Source of the DNA: Lingula anatina
Lineage: Eukaryota; Brachiopoda; Lingulata; Lingulida; Lingulidae
Assembly: GCF_001039355.2 (NCBI RefSeq)
Contig: NW_019775136.1
Span: 409,379 to 473,378, forward strand
DNA length: 64,000 nt
Reading direction: 5' to 3'
The number at the start of each line of letters is the position of its first letter. The first letter of the stretch is position 1. A model generated the notes under the pieces. It was not told the DNA's origin, ran no database searches, and saw nothing but the letters and a program-made list of their open reading frames with translations. Positions 33,351-45,900 of the stretch are shown piece after piece. Made by a program: the position numbers and the translations under genes.

Positions 33351-35013
33351 ACCTGGAGGCGGTATCATCTCTCTGATCCTCTAGTAATTAAAAGGGAATC
33401 AAACGAGTAAAAGGATAGGAAGTAATTGAGTGTAAGTTAAATTTCTTTAAGAGCCAACGAGTGTAGAAATTGTTTTCGTGGTAGGTAAAGATGGAAAATG
33501 TCAAAGTCACAGATAGTTCTATTTAATTGGTTAAATTCTCAATATATATTGCAAGTTTCTGACATGTGTTTGACACGTGCAAACTGAGGATGGATATGGC
33601 CCAAGCATGAGTAATTCAAATAATATTTTTAATATTTTTAATTGAAAACAAGTCTCTTATAAATTAGAGGTGTTTCACAGGTGTGCCACGTTAACGTACA
33701 TGTATAAACACACCATTAACATTTTGCAATTAGTGTTTCACAGGTATGACGCAGATAGGGAATAGATTTCTGCACAGAGATCACAGTGGCGTATTGAGGG
33801 GGGAGCAGGGGGGGGGGGTGCTGACCCGCCCCTTCGATTTCCGAAAAAAAAATATTACACCAGTGGTTCCCTCTTGAAATTATAATTTTGACTAGCTGAA
33901 TCATAGTTCTGAACCGCACCAAATGGCACAATTCGCCCTCTAAAATACCACGCCAAGGGAGGGGGGTCGGCTTCGTATCTGCGCCCCCCTTCAAATAATC
34001 CCAGATCCGCCCCTGATGTATTGTAGCATTTTTTAGCATGGCATTGACGATATTTTGCTGAATTGGTGCACTCTAGGCATAATGACCATGGGCACATTTA
34101 CGGACGTGAAGGATTCTTTTTCTTATTTCTTTTCAATATAATGTATATATATTTTATAATTTTAAAGCTTAATTGTGATTTGTTGATTATAACAAAAGAT
34201 ACTGACACGAATTGCTGAGTAACTACAAGGAATTTTTACTGGAAAAAAAGTACCCCCACTCTTATAGTTCCGCCAAGCCAATGAAAACGCTAAGCCATTT
34301 TGCATAATATTTTAAAGTTTTTTTATTTCAAGAAAAATAAACTGCCATTGATGTATTCTCATATGTTCAAACATCTGCTTGTTAAAGATTTATAAAATAT
34401 TTTAATCACAGTAAGTTTTGAATATTCAGATATGTAAAACAAAAATATTGATATCTGCATTAAGACTACCTCAAGTTTGATTTGCTAATTAAACTATCTA
34501 ATGAAGTACTTGACTGATGTTTGATCTTGTTATGTTTTAACAAAAAACAATGGGAGATGTCATAGCTGTCTCACCCCACACTACCGTAGGGAAAATTCAA
34601 AATAGTATCACTCTGAATTTTAAACGTCACAAAAATACTCCAAATTGCCAAGCATTTCATGATGTGATACCCTAGCTGCCATTGCTTTTGCTTCGTTTTT
34701 ACCATAAGGTTATTTCAGGCCTACAGGCCAAGAGTACATCAATTGAGTTCTATTTATAATAATACTGAGCTGACTACACAGGAGTATATATATCATAAAC
34801 GACACAAATCACTTATCTAAAAAAATCATCTCTTAATTTCTCAGCATGATATATGAAGGCCCCAAGTCTTTTTATAAAGTCAACATTATGTGATGACAGA
34901 GCAGTCGCTAGTGACAATGTTGTAATCTAGGGAATGTAGCGCGTTCCCTCAGACCGTTATATAAATTACATGACATTAACACGTGTTCCTCATTTTCAAT
35001 AATAGTAATGCCA
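33351..35013. other. Intergenic, no gene seen
   Basis: AT-rich sequence with one dispersed element (33784-34015). No splice-bounded domain or RNA gene recognised. Confidence 0.5.
33784..34015 (-). mobile_element. CAGGGGCGGATC-ended dispersed element, inverted copy
   Basis: In inverse orientation it reads CAGGGGCGGATCTGGGATTA and shares the TTTTAGAGGGCG and CACCAAATGG-type blocks with 27263-27533. Target duplication is not clear. Confidence 0.65.
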
Positions 35014-35613
35014 TCAGAAAGGCATGCATGCACATACTCTATTTTCCCCATCTACACTGGCATACCGACCCTTCTCAACCTGTAAATTGTGGTTTGATAT
35101 TCTGAACTTGCAGTAGGCTCTTCTATGCTCTGCTATGGACACAAAAGATAAGTATTCCTCAAATACCAAATCTAGTTTAAATGAGCTGTAGGTCCTTAGC
35201 TTGCCTGATTCGCGTACTGAGGAATACCAATTCTGCCTGCTAATATCCATTAATCGTTGTCTAAACTGTTCTATAAAAAGTTCCACATTTCCACATCCTT
35301 GGTTTTCCCACACTACTCCAAATCCATATGAATATAAAAGATGCTTGATGCCACTTGCCCATGTTTGTCTCCCACTACTATCTAAGTCAAACAGTAACTT
35401 GTAGCATGATTTCGGTAGCCTACCATCGTCCATACACAAAAGCTTGAACCAATACTTAATACATTTGACATGATAATCTATGTATAAAGGGTAACGACCA
35501 CATTCCCCAATACAGAATGTGAGAAAAAAAACAATCCTCTTGAGACATTGATTATTAAAAAAAAAAAGCATTTTAGCAATTGCAACATGACTCTTCCCTT
35601 CATCTTTATGCAA
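35014..35613 (-). mobile_element. Non-LTR retrotransposon (LINE) reverse transcriptase C-terminal fragment
   Basis: An uninterrupted 199-codon frame. From about residue 38 it matches the region after the RT core typical of LINE ORF2-type proteins in aquatic invertebrates: ECGRYPLYIDYHVKCIKYWF, GVVWENQGCGNVELFIEQFR, then a FRISNHNLQVEKGRYASV block and a final VCAC where a zinc-binding C-terminus begins. The RT catalytic core is absent upstream and the Cys cluster is cut, so it is a 5'- and 3'-truncated copy between genes A and B. Confidence 0.65.
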
Positions 35614-36024
35614 AAGTCACATCTGTTCAACAAATTAATGCAACAAATGTAAGTCATAATTGACAAACAATCACAAAAAACATTGCACATACTATTTACC
35701 TTAACTTTATTAAAATAGATGATAGTAAGATTACAATCCATCCATTACATCCATTACAATTTTTCTTCTTTGGTAAAATAAAACAAGTTTTGCTACTAAT
35801 TTGTTTAAAATGCTGGGTTTTGATTCTTTTACAAAAGGCTTTAAAATTTGGATGTAAAAATCAGCAAATTGCTTTGGACAGAGCATTTTGATTAGACAAC
35901 ATAATATTTTTTGCAACTTTATTAATATTAATACAATCAGGTCAGTAAATATAAAGATCTTCATTTGAATGAAATACACAATGTAGTTTAATTGATCAAT
36001 CAGTTTTGTTTATAACAAACAATA

Positions 36025-36212
36025 CAGGGGCAGGTTGAGCCATATTCAGGGTATTCTGGAAGATGGTCAGATTTTCAAGTTTACATGTACATACTGGGTG
36101 CAGTAGAGGGGGATCTTTAATTTTTTTCTTTTGGAAGACGGTTTAAAATGGAGGATGGATAAACAAAGATAATTAGGAAGACTGTCAGAAAATATCTCTG
36201 GATCTGCCCCTG
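36025..36212. mobile_element. CAGGGGCAG-ended small element with relatives at 53399 and 17330
   Basis: Starts CAGGGGCAGG and ends CTGGATCTGCCCCTG; flanks CAATA and CAGTA could be a 5-bp duplication with one mismatch. A block with GGATGGATMAACAAAGATAA and GACTGTCAGAAAATAT recurs at about 53399-53531 and 17330-17400. Confidence 0.6.
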
Positions 36213-36955
36213 CAGTATGATAAATAAATTCCAGATATTTTTAAAGAGTGTCATTTTGTGATACATAGGACCTGGAAATCAGATATCGCATTTTCCACAG
36301 CTTATGCACAATTTTAAATTATTTTTCTATTTTTCTATCTGCAAACAAGTTAATTGCTATACGTATGCCAGATAATTCATAGCCAGAGCTCATTTTCAGC
36401 GATTAGAGAAGAAATGACATGCAACTCAAGAGTGCATTCAGAAAAGTGGACTAACAGATCAGCAGAGCAAATATGGTGACCCACTAAAATGCTAACAGCT
36501 TAATTTTTGATAAGCCACTGACTAGATTACCCAAGCATTCAAGTGGATCAGCCATATTTGATCCCAGATCTGTTAGTTTGCTGTCATGAATGCACTCAAC
36601 AGTATAACTTGCACTTCACATCAGCATCTGCTTTTCCAAAAAGGAACACTCCATCACATTTTGCGAGCAAGAATAATTTCCATTCAAGCATACTGTCACA
36701 CCATACCATACTGATCAGCACAAAACATTCATTGGATAACAATGCTGATATCTTTATGCAGTCTAACTTTGCATCATACCCTAATTCGGAGACAAATCAA
36801 CCATTTTACAGCTGTCATACATCATAACCAATTGCAACTGTCTTCAAACTCATCCACATCACACGGTCTCTGAGTCTGGGATTCTGTTCTTCTTCTCACA
36901 TTCAATGCACTTTCCTACACCCTCACCCTGTGACAATTAAAAAATCCACCATTCA

Positions 36956-37112
36956 CAGGCCCGCAATTTCAAACGGGGGGTTCTTTTTCTGAAAAAGTGG
37001 ACCTTTTCTATAAAAACTTCATGTACCAAGCTCAAATTTTACCCAGAGTGGACCTTTTCCCAGCAAAAGGGGCGGTTCTTTCGAACCCCCCGACCCCCTG
37101 GCTACGGGCCTG
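36956..37112. mobile_element. CAGGCCCG MITE, copy 1 (157 bp)
   Basis: Ends CAGGCCCGCAATTTC and GCTACGGGCCTG, with target duplication ATTCA on both sides. Interior has paired TGGACCTTTTC blocks. Non-coding. Confidence 0.82.
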
Positions 37113-37508
37113 ATTCAAGACAAATTGAAGAGGAAAGGATGATGTGTGGGATTTTGGTGGAAAAGAAACATTTGCAATACATGCAATCCACCATTTTTTT
37201 TACATCTGTTCACAATATGCTATACTTATGATAAAATGTATTACCATTTATACATCCATGGTAATGCATTCTTAGATGTTTTAAGAAACCCATAATTAAC
37301 TAGGTTTATGCTACCAAAAACATGTTTCTTAATTCAAAAATTGTTAAATAAAGAAAAAACAATCCCACAAACCATCCCTTTGTGTGTAAAACAAAAATAA
37401 AGCACTTTCACCTTTCCTATTGCACATCTTTGAATTGCCTCATTGAATCATGTAACACACCTTGAAGTAAAGACACTCAAATCTTAATTACAATTACGTA
37501 TGGCTTAC

Positions 37509-37558
37509 CTTTTAGTTCTGGGTATCTGACTCTCTTAGTCTTTGGATGTTTGTTTTGA
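37509..37558 (-). CDS. Possible short basic exon near the 3' end of gene B (weak)
   Basis: A 50-nt open segment between a CACAG acceptor and a good GTAAGC donor would encode QNKHPKTKRVRYPELK, a basic stretch of the sort seen in cytoplasmic tails. It needs a preceding exon ending in phase 2 and I found none, so linkage to gene B is unproven. Confidence 0.15.
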
Positions 37559-38397
37559 CTGTGACATTTATAAGTCTCAGTAGATACGATCAATGATAAA
37601 TGAAATTATGGTAGGTCTGCAATTTTCCATTTAAGCTCTGCTTATGATGTTAAAATAGGTGTTCTATAGTGATTAACTCATTTAGGTAAAAAAAATCAAC
37701 TAGACAGCAAGTCTGGCAAATATACAGACACTTAACAAAAAAAAAAAAAGGTAATTTCCATCAACATTAACAAGCACATTCCAGTAACACTTACTTTTAA
37801 AAAAATTGTAAAAAAGTTAAACAGAATTCAGTTTGGACGTATGGGGCAAACAAAGGTAAAATAAATGCAAAAAGGAAAAAGTCTACTTTTATAAAATAAT
37901 ATTAAAAAAGATATTAGAAAGGAACCTGCCTTTTTTACCAAACAAAGTCACATGATATGGTTTGGCAGTCAAAGGGTAAAAAACGGATAAGTCAGATGCA
38001 TTGGCACAGACAAAAACAGTGATCAGAATAAATACAGATGCATGCAGTGTCTGTATATGAATATCTATCAAAATAAACATGTATGTCAATGAGTCAGTTT
38101 TTAACAATAGGTACATGTACGGTAATGCTGGACTTAAAATATGCCCAGTACTTGAAGTACGGTATGTTGCTTACCATGAGGGCGAGTCTGCTTTTATCAA
38201 ACATTAACCTATATCACAACATACCGCAATAGTTTTTTTTTTTCAAAAATGAAGTCTTGTCTTAATAAAGTGTTTTTCAAATTTATGAAAAGATTGATTT
38301 AAATAAGGTAGTCATTGTAATTTAATTGATAGAAGAGAAAACTTGGTTTGATAAGCAGAAAATACTGCTAGGCATACCATACCCTGGGTATACATAC

Positions 38398-38583
38398 CTA
38401 TACAAGACTGGACTGTTGGAGTCCAGTGCCCAGACGGCAGGCATTTAAAAGTCTGACTGGAAATTGCACCACCCGATAGAAAATGGCCACTATTGCAAAT
38501 GAATGCAACCACCGTTCCTGCCAGCCGTTGGGTGGTGTTTACAGTTGCTGTTGATCCGACTGGCAACATTGGGCAAAAAGTGT
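38398..38583 (-). CDS. Gene B CCP-like domain 6, last secure exon
   Basis: Single 186-nt exon, phase 1-1: FCPMLPVGSTATVNTTQRLA, TVVAFICNSGHFLSGGAI, FKCLPSGHWTPTVQSC. CCP pattern with a Phe-Ile-Cys core. It ends at a GTATGT donor in phase 1, so at least one more exon follows toward lower coordinates. Reading through the donor meets a stop after about 17 codons. Confidence 0.87.
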
Positions 38584-41500
38584 CTGAAGCACAAGTTGAT
38601 ATTTAATTATTATGTATTTTAATATCAGTTGTATTTATCCATGACTAAGCTATTTTTGTCTGACCTCTTAACTGCCAAACAATGTTTTTTTTTGTTTGTT
38701 TTACTTAAAATTAACAGGGGGGTTATAAGGTTGGGCAAAACTTTGGTCAAGTTCTACAACATTATCATGAATGAAAGTTCTGGCACCTATTTGAGATATT
38801 TGAAATTAATTAACATATATATACGTACCCTGTATATAGTGCAGATCAGGTTAATGAAGCAGAATAATTAGACAAAACCCAAGGTAACTTGCAGGTATTT
38901 TTTTATCTATCTTTAAATGAATATCAATTTTTGAGAGAGAAAATTTCACCCATTTCCTCTCTTACATGCACCATTAATTGGCTTATGTACATGTATGAAC
39001 AGAATGGTGACAGATGTAGTGTTGGTATTTGAGTGATAAAATTAACAAAGGTTGTGATAATTAGACATAAAATAATTACTCAATGTTTTCAATGGGCAAA
39101 AATTATCAAACTTTCAGATACATTATATTATAATTTCAAAATTTTATTTCTATACAGCAATAGTGGTGCTTTCACTGCATAGAATAGAACTACAGAGTAG
39201 CATCCTTTTATTTCTGTCATAACCACTCTACCAGAAGCACGCTTTAATTTTAAGAATTTATGACATAAAATTTTTCCCCCATTGGAAAGATTGAGTAAAT
39301 TACTGTACCTGTTCTGTACACTGCTGTCTTGCCAGTTCCCCCACACCACTGTGTTGTGTCACCACCAGAGCATGGTAAGTTGCAGGTTGCTGTATCCACA
39401 ATTTTACTGGTGCTGTATGTCTGTCCACACTGACAGGTACTTCCCTCACTTAATCCTTTAAGTACATAGATTCTTTGTGTGAATTTTTGTTTATTTTAAA
39501 TTTTTAGTTCATTTATTTATTTGTTTTGGTACTAACCCTTTTCATTAATTATTATTTTCATCATCAAACAAAATGAATGGGTATTGTCAATCAAATCTTT
39601 AGTTTATTTTTATTTTATTTATACATTATTTAAATTCACTGAACTCTTTCTACAAAATGTCAAAGCTCTTTTAAAGACACTAGCAACAGGGCATTTTTCT
39701 CAAGACACTTAAAGTATGCACATATTCTCAATATGCTCGACATGATATTTGTAACATAAGGTGATATGATTTTATAAATCAGTTAGGTATTAGTTAAAGT
39801 CAATTTAAATTGCAAATTTCCATACATACCAGCTAATGCATAGCCATTTTGTTTGCATTCTGAGATACATCTTTGTGTATAGTTATTTTCTGCCTGCTGT
39901 ATACCAGCCAAACTCTGTGTGGCTCCTGTTCCATGTAGTCCACCATTACTTAATACACAGCCAACAAAGGTAGGGGCCTCTGATTGAAAGGTGCAATTTT
40001 AAATGTAAAAAATATTTAAAAAAAACAAGTTATGAATGATTGGTAATTTGATTATCTTGCAAATGAACCACAATTATATATATCACATTATAAATTCAAT
40101 GTAAAGAACATGTCTGTTATTTAACATTAATATTTTGGCAATCAAAAAGTGACCAAGTCATTCAGATGATCAGTAAAGTTTTTGAGAAAAACCTGTGCAA
40201 TTTTCCAATTCGGTGGTGTTCCACTGGGCCTCCAGAGAACAAGTGACCTCCTGTACCAAGCCATCAGAACCTTCTATCTGGTAGCCAGGATTGCAGTGGT
40301 AGCTGATTCTGGATGTGACAACTGTGCCTTCATCGAGCACAACTAACGCATTCGTCACTGAGGGCCTGCTGCCACAATGTTTAGCTGTGAAAGAGCAGTT
40401 TCATTTTAAATACATTAATAATTATTTATTATTCATCTTGCCAGTCTATTCTTATCAATTTAGCCAAAAGCAATTTTCTACTAAATTATCTTCCTGTGTA
40501 CACAGCGAGTTATTTGGCCCCTTTTTTCAGGACAAAAGGGGAGATTCTAGATCAGCGGGGTACCATTAGCTTTGTAAGAGTCCTGTGGAAGGGATATACA
40601 TGTATAGCTGGTCAACCAGGGGCAATGGAAGTAAAACACACATATATAGCCCTTGTATCCTTCAAATGGCAAAAGTGCACTTACGCTCACAGTGTACCAA
40701 AATATTGCTCCATGTCCCATCAGCCTGACAGGTGCTCTGTGTGAATACAGCTCCATTTGGAAGCTGATATCCATTATAACAAGTGTAGTTCACACGACTC
40801 CCATATCTGATGCCTCCTTGCACACTTGTGCTGTTTACAACTGATGGCTGAGTGGTTGTGCAATTCACAACTAAAATTGAATTAAACATTCATTTAATAT
40901 CCCTCTGGTTTATTTTCATGGTATTTACTTGTTATCTTTCCTAGGAGAAATTCACCCAATTATTTAAAAATATCAAAGTGGTTATAACCATCATAAGAAA
41001 AATAGTCTACTCCAAAAAAGCCTTTTTTCTTCTTCTCGTGTGGCACGTAGATCTTAAACAGTCAAAATGGATGTTATCATAAAATACATATATAAATTAA
41101 ACTTTACATTACTATCCAATTAGCAGGTGTCTCAAACACCTCTGCTCACCTCCCATGCTGGTGGTTTCTCTTGAAAAATGAACTTACCTTGGCAATCTGG
41201 GGGTGTCTGTGTCCACTGTATCTGTTCACATTGTATTGCTGTTATGTTCACTGCATCAGATGGAAATGCATATCCTGTATCACACTGGTACCCAACCACA
41301 GAACTATGGGTTCTGGAAGTGCTGTTTGAACTGGCGTGAGATACTTGTGGAATGGGAGGGCATTGAGAATCTGCAATACAGGTTTTAAATGGTCTAAGGT
41401 ACAAATGAAGAGAATACAAAGTTAACATATTTTAAGGTTATCCTGTGTGTAGAACGTTCCTTGGATTTTTTGTTTGTCACCGCTTTTGAAACCTGTCATA

Positions 41501-42943
41501 CAATCCCTACTAAAATGACACATTCCAATCATTTTAATTTGTTTGTTTCCAAAGGGTCCTTACTCCATTTCTGAATCAACAGAAAACCTGCTGCTTTTTG
41601 ATGAGAATACCTACCCCATACTCTATACACTGATAGCATTCCTTCATCACCACAATATTGATTGGTGTTACCACTGCATTTTTGCTTACAGTAGCTGGAT
41701 TCCTTGAGTTTACCAATTCTGCCAAGGCTGTTGCTACAGGAACAATTCCCTAGAAAATGTCACATTGTCAAATAGAAATCATTTCGAACATTACCTGCAA
41801 AAAGATCTTCAGCTTATTTTGGATTCCAACAGATTTTTAATAATTAAAATCATCTTTTTAATGCATCAAAAATATCTGATAAATTGAAATGTCATTAAGA
41901 AATTTTCAATATTGTCCACCAAAGAAACTCACCAACACTTATTCCAGCATAGATCATATCGAGGTTCTTGCAGTTATTGATGCATTCATCTGCTGTTGTG
42001 ACAGTACCAGCAGAGATGGGCATTTCTGACAAAGCACCACTAGACTCTATGTAGCATCCAACGTAATCATCATTATCTAAATTAAAATAATAAAAATTAT
42101 AATTTATATCTCCTATCAGAATTATGATTCAATAAGGATGTGATTATATCTGACTGCATTATATATGAATTGATAAACATGCAAGTATGGTGCAAATTTA
42201 GTTCTGTTTTTGTTGATACAATGTATATATTGATTACTTACAATTATCAATAAAAAGCTGAGAATTATGTAACGGTTTAAGCAAAAATATGACTTGGCAC
42301 TTGCAATATTACTAGTGCTTCTGTACAAAAAGAGGTATCTGTATGTAAAAAGCACAAATTAACAACCCACCATCCATTGATTGAATGGAGCATCCAAGTA
42401 CTTCTAAGCGCAATTCAGGTCTCCCATTCCAGGCCAGAAGATGTATACTTATGGCATCTGCTATGAATGGTGGTTGCATATACTGTGTAACCAGCCCATT
42501 CCAATCAGTGTTCCCTGACAGCTGAAATATTTTACTCCAATTCTCATAAGGTATGGAATATGCAAAACAATTGTTTTTAATGTTCAACAGTCATTAATGT
42601 ACCCGAGCACTGTAGTATACATCAGGTACACTTATACAATATAATTTCTTGTAACTTCTTTTTAAAAACAACACAGACCTAAAATGTGACATAATACTTA
42701 ATTTTCATGAGACCAGGTGTTGTTAAAAAGTACAAATGTCATTGTATCTCCATACCTCCAGAGTTCCATTGGAAGAATAGTTGTGCCACCCCTTTCCATC
42801 ATTGTAGGTAACTCTGTATTGCGTTATCCAGTTTGTTGTAGTGGACTGTGTGGTATACCCCCCTAAGAGAAAATTGACATTTTTTTTTTAGCTTTCTACG
42901 CATCTGCTCAGTTCCCCACTATCCCTTCCTCCCTCCCTCATTT

Positions 42944-42981
<38 letters not shown>

Positions 42982-45900
42982 CCCTTCCAAATTGTCTCCC
43001 CAACAGCACAAAAGTTAATCATTTTTATAGTTATTACCTGTTATAAAAACATTACTGTTACCCTACCTTGTGTGACAATCCCAGTCACAATGCGCCTGGT
43101 ATTAAAGGTGAGCTTGACCCAGGGGGCACTATCAGAAGTATTTGGAGCCCATGCACCTTCATCATAAAGACTGGAAAAGTATATCAGATACCATTTATAA
43201 AAACCTGATTTCTACACACCTGGTGTGCTGCATAAAAAACCCATACAATTTCTTTTAAAAAAGGAAATTGATTAAGATCTACATGAAAGAAAAAAATTAA
43301 TTTCTAGTGATATGATATGATTCAGGCATGCATCAAGAAAGGGTGGGGCGGGGATCCCTCTGCTCCATCTGCAGATGTATGTTTGCATTTACTAAGTATA
43401 CTAAACATATATATGTATATATGATATGTAAACAAATCTTACTGAATGTTTTGTTTTTGAAAGTTGGCTTCTGCTGCTTCTGATGACACTTCTGCTTGAC
43501 TGGATGATACCAGAGCCTCACTGCAGGGTTCTAATTCAAGTAAAGGTAAATTAGGAAAATCAAGGTCTGTCTTCGACCCCTTTCACATAAACACTATCAG
43601 ACCAATACATTTCTGCGGAGAGTCTCCCTGAGTGCAATCAGCTTAACTGAATGACAGACCTCCTCTTCTTTCCAACATTCTCCTATAATCACCTGCAGCA
43701 TTTCTGCATTCTTCTCAATGCCAGGAGGAGTCGTGCATTCAGTTAAGCTGATTGCACTTGGCGAGAGTCCCCACAGAGTTGGATTGATCTTACCTACAGG
43801 TAGATAGACCAATGGTGTCTTAGGGAAAGGGGCCTTACAGATTAAACTGATGATGAATTTAAACCAATAAATAATTTCTAAAATGGCAGATACTCTAATG
43901 TAAACACATATCAATTAACAAGTTGCATTAACTATAGATCTATATTTAGTTGACAGCAATCACAAAGTTTCAGAATATATTTCAAGCATGTTTTTTTTTA
44001 TGTTTCAGACATACCCATGAAGCATTCCACCCTCAAAGAAACCTCTTTCCCATCAGGGCGTATCCAGTATTTACCAGGAAGAACCACACCTTGACTTTTT
44101 AGAGATTCACAAGATAACGCTTGGAAGTGATACATTGCTAGGGAAATGAAAAAAATTTTCGTAACACCAATGCAATAACATTGCTACCTTGGCAAATTCA
44201 AAGAAAGATCTTATGAATGTTAATTAGCCGTTTACCTGTTCCTATAAACTTACCTGAGCATGATAAATGATTAAAAAATGAGTTTTTTATTCAGAGAAAT
44301 TTAGACATATTTCATTTTGTTTTACTGTATAAAAAAAGGAAAACAATTCATTCTCTAACTTAAGGTATCCACCATCAATACTTACGGCCTATAAACAAAA
44401 GGGCATGATTGGCACCACCACAGTTTTCCAGGGAATTCCCAGTACACGTCTGCTCACACATCATTTCATCTGCTTTTGCTAAATCATTATAACTCGTTCT
44501 ACAATAGCAGTGAGTGAGGGACAAAGCAACTATAGGGTAATCAAGTCCCCGACAGTACTCTATACACTGTAATGCTGACATCTGTTTATTACTGGTTACT
44601 TCTGCTTCGGAGATTGGCGGTTTCTGGTAGCATCCCAGGTATCCTTGAAAACAAAGTAGAAAAATGGATTAATATCTGAAACCTCTATTTACAATAGCCT
44701 CATTTTGAAGAGGAGCATGTCACAAAGTTAAATCTTAACAAAAGGATTAATTTTTGTTGTACATGTTTTTTCTTTTGTAATTATGACATGAACTTTTAAA
44801 ACCATGTACATGCATGCATGTATGTGTTTAAAATAAAAAACTATATTTGTTAAAATCTGTTTTTTTTAAATTTAATCTAAACAATATAGATTGATTGCTT
44901 ATTTTTTTCCATAAGAACTTACCATAATTCTTTTGACAGATAAAAGAGGAAGCCGTGTCATTAAAATCCTGCAGTAAATATCCACTACCCTGTGACATAA
45001 CCATGAATTGGCTCCAAACATCAGATGGTTCATTGGTATCCATGATACCTGTAACATCTACGAAGGAGCCATCAACACTGCGATAAACATTTAAAGAATA
45101 TGGATCGTGTAAGCCAACCAGCCATTTTGAAATTGATGAGTACTCTGGTAAAGTGGAGAGGATGTTCTCAAGGTGACTCTTCATGCCAGCGTCTGCTGGT
45201 ACAGCTATGTAACCACCATCTTCCAAACATTTCCTTCTGGCTTCAGATGGAGAAACTTCTGTTGAATTGATGATAAAGCAGTTGCCCCAGTACCCATAAC
45301 CCCAAGGACTGGTGCACTGTGTTTTATCTGCCAGGTCTGGAGAGAACAAACATTTCATAACAATAAGCAGTTGCCTTCTTACGAGGCAAAGCATAGATAC
45401 AAATATTTCCATAATACTATAGAAAACTACCATGAAGAAAAGATTATTTACAATATCGTCATCACAGTTTTTGTCATTTCATAAACCTTTTTTGAATAGT
45501 TTCTCTTGATTCTGAGGTTCTGATAAAGAAAAAAGGGTGACACTTAAATTTAAGTCTCTAAAATGATTGACATACATGCACATGTTGGTGGATATCCATC
45601 CCAAGTAAAGTTTGCCTGACATGTGAGTCTTAGAGATCCATTGACAACCTCATAGCCTGGGAAACAACCATATGTGACATCTCCTCCTATCTGGTAACCC
45701 CCCACTGTTTTTGTGGCATTCACCCCCTCACCAGGGTCACTACATCCTAGAGTATATATCATCAAAATATTCCATATACATAATGTCTCTCAGGGAGGTT
45801 ACAAAATATTGTTAATCACTATATCTTATACATTTAACTGCATGAAATACTTAGAACTTGTTAGAAAATGTTTGTTCAACTTAATGGGGATAATTATTCC

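Larger units (their letters stand above)
35614..38397. other. Region expected to hold the 3' end of gene B
   Basis: Contains two small TIR elements (36025-36212 and 36956-37112) and a candidate exon at 37509-37558. The phase-1 donor at 38398 demands more coding sequence, but no CCP, membrane segment or terminal exon could be identified with confidence. A weak alternative is an open stretch at about 37889-38070 with a short hydrophobic run (SVFILITVFVCANA). Confidence 0.4.

Noticed and set aside
36543-36827. 94-codon + strand frame between the genes
   Set aside because: Starts in a degenerate inverted-repeat sequence (ATATTTGATCCCAGATCTGT type) and has no domain.
44828-45433. Reading the C-type lectin as a 201-codon single open frame
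   Set aside because: The frame extends into both flanking introns; splice borders and the domain limits give 44923-45336.
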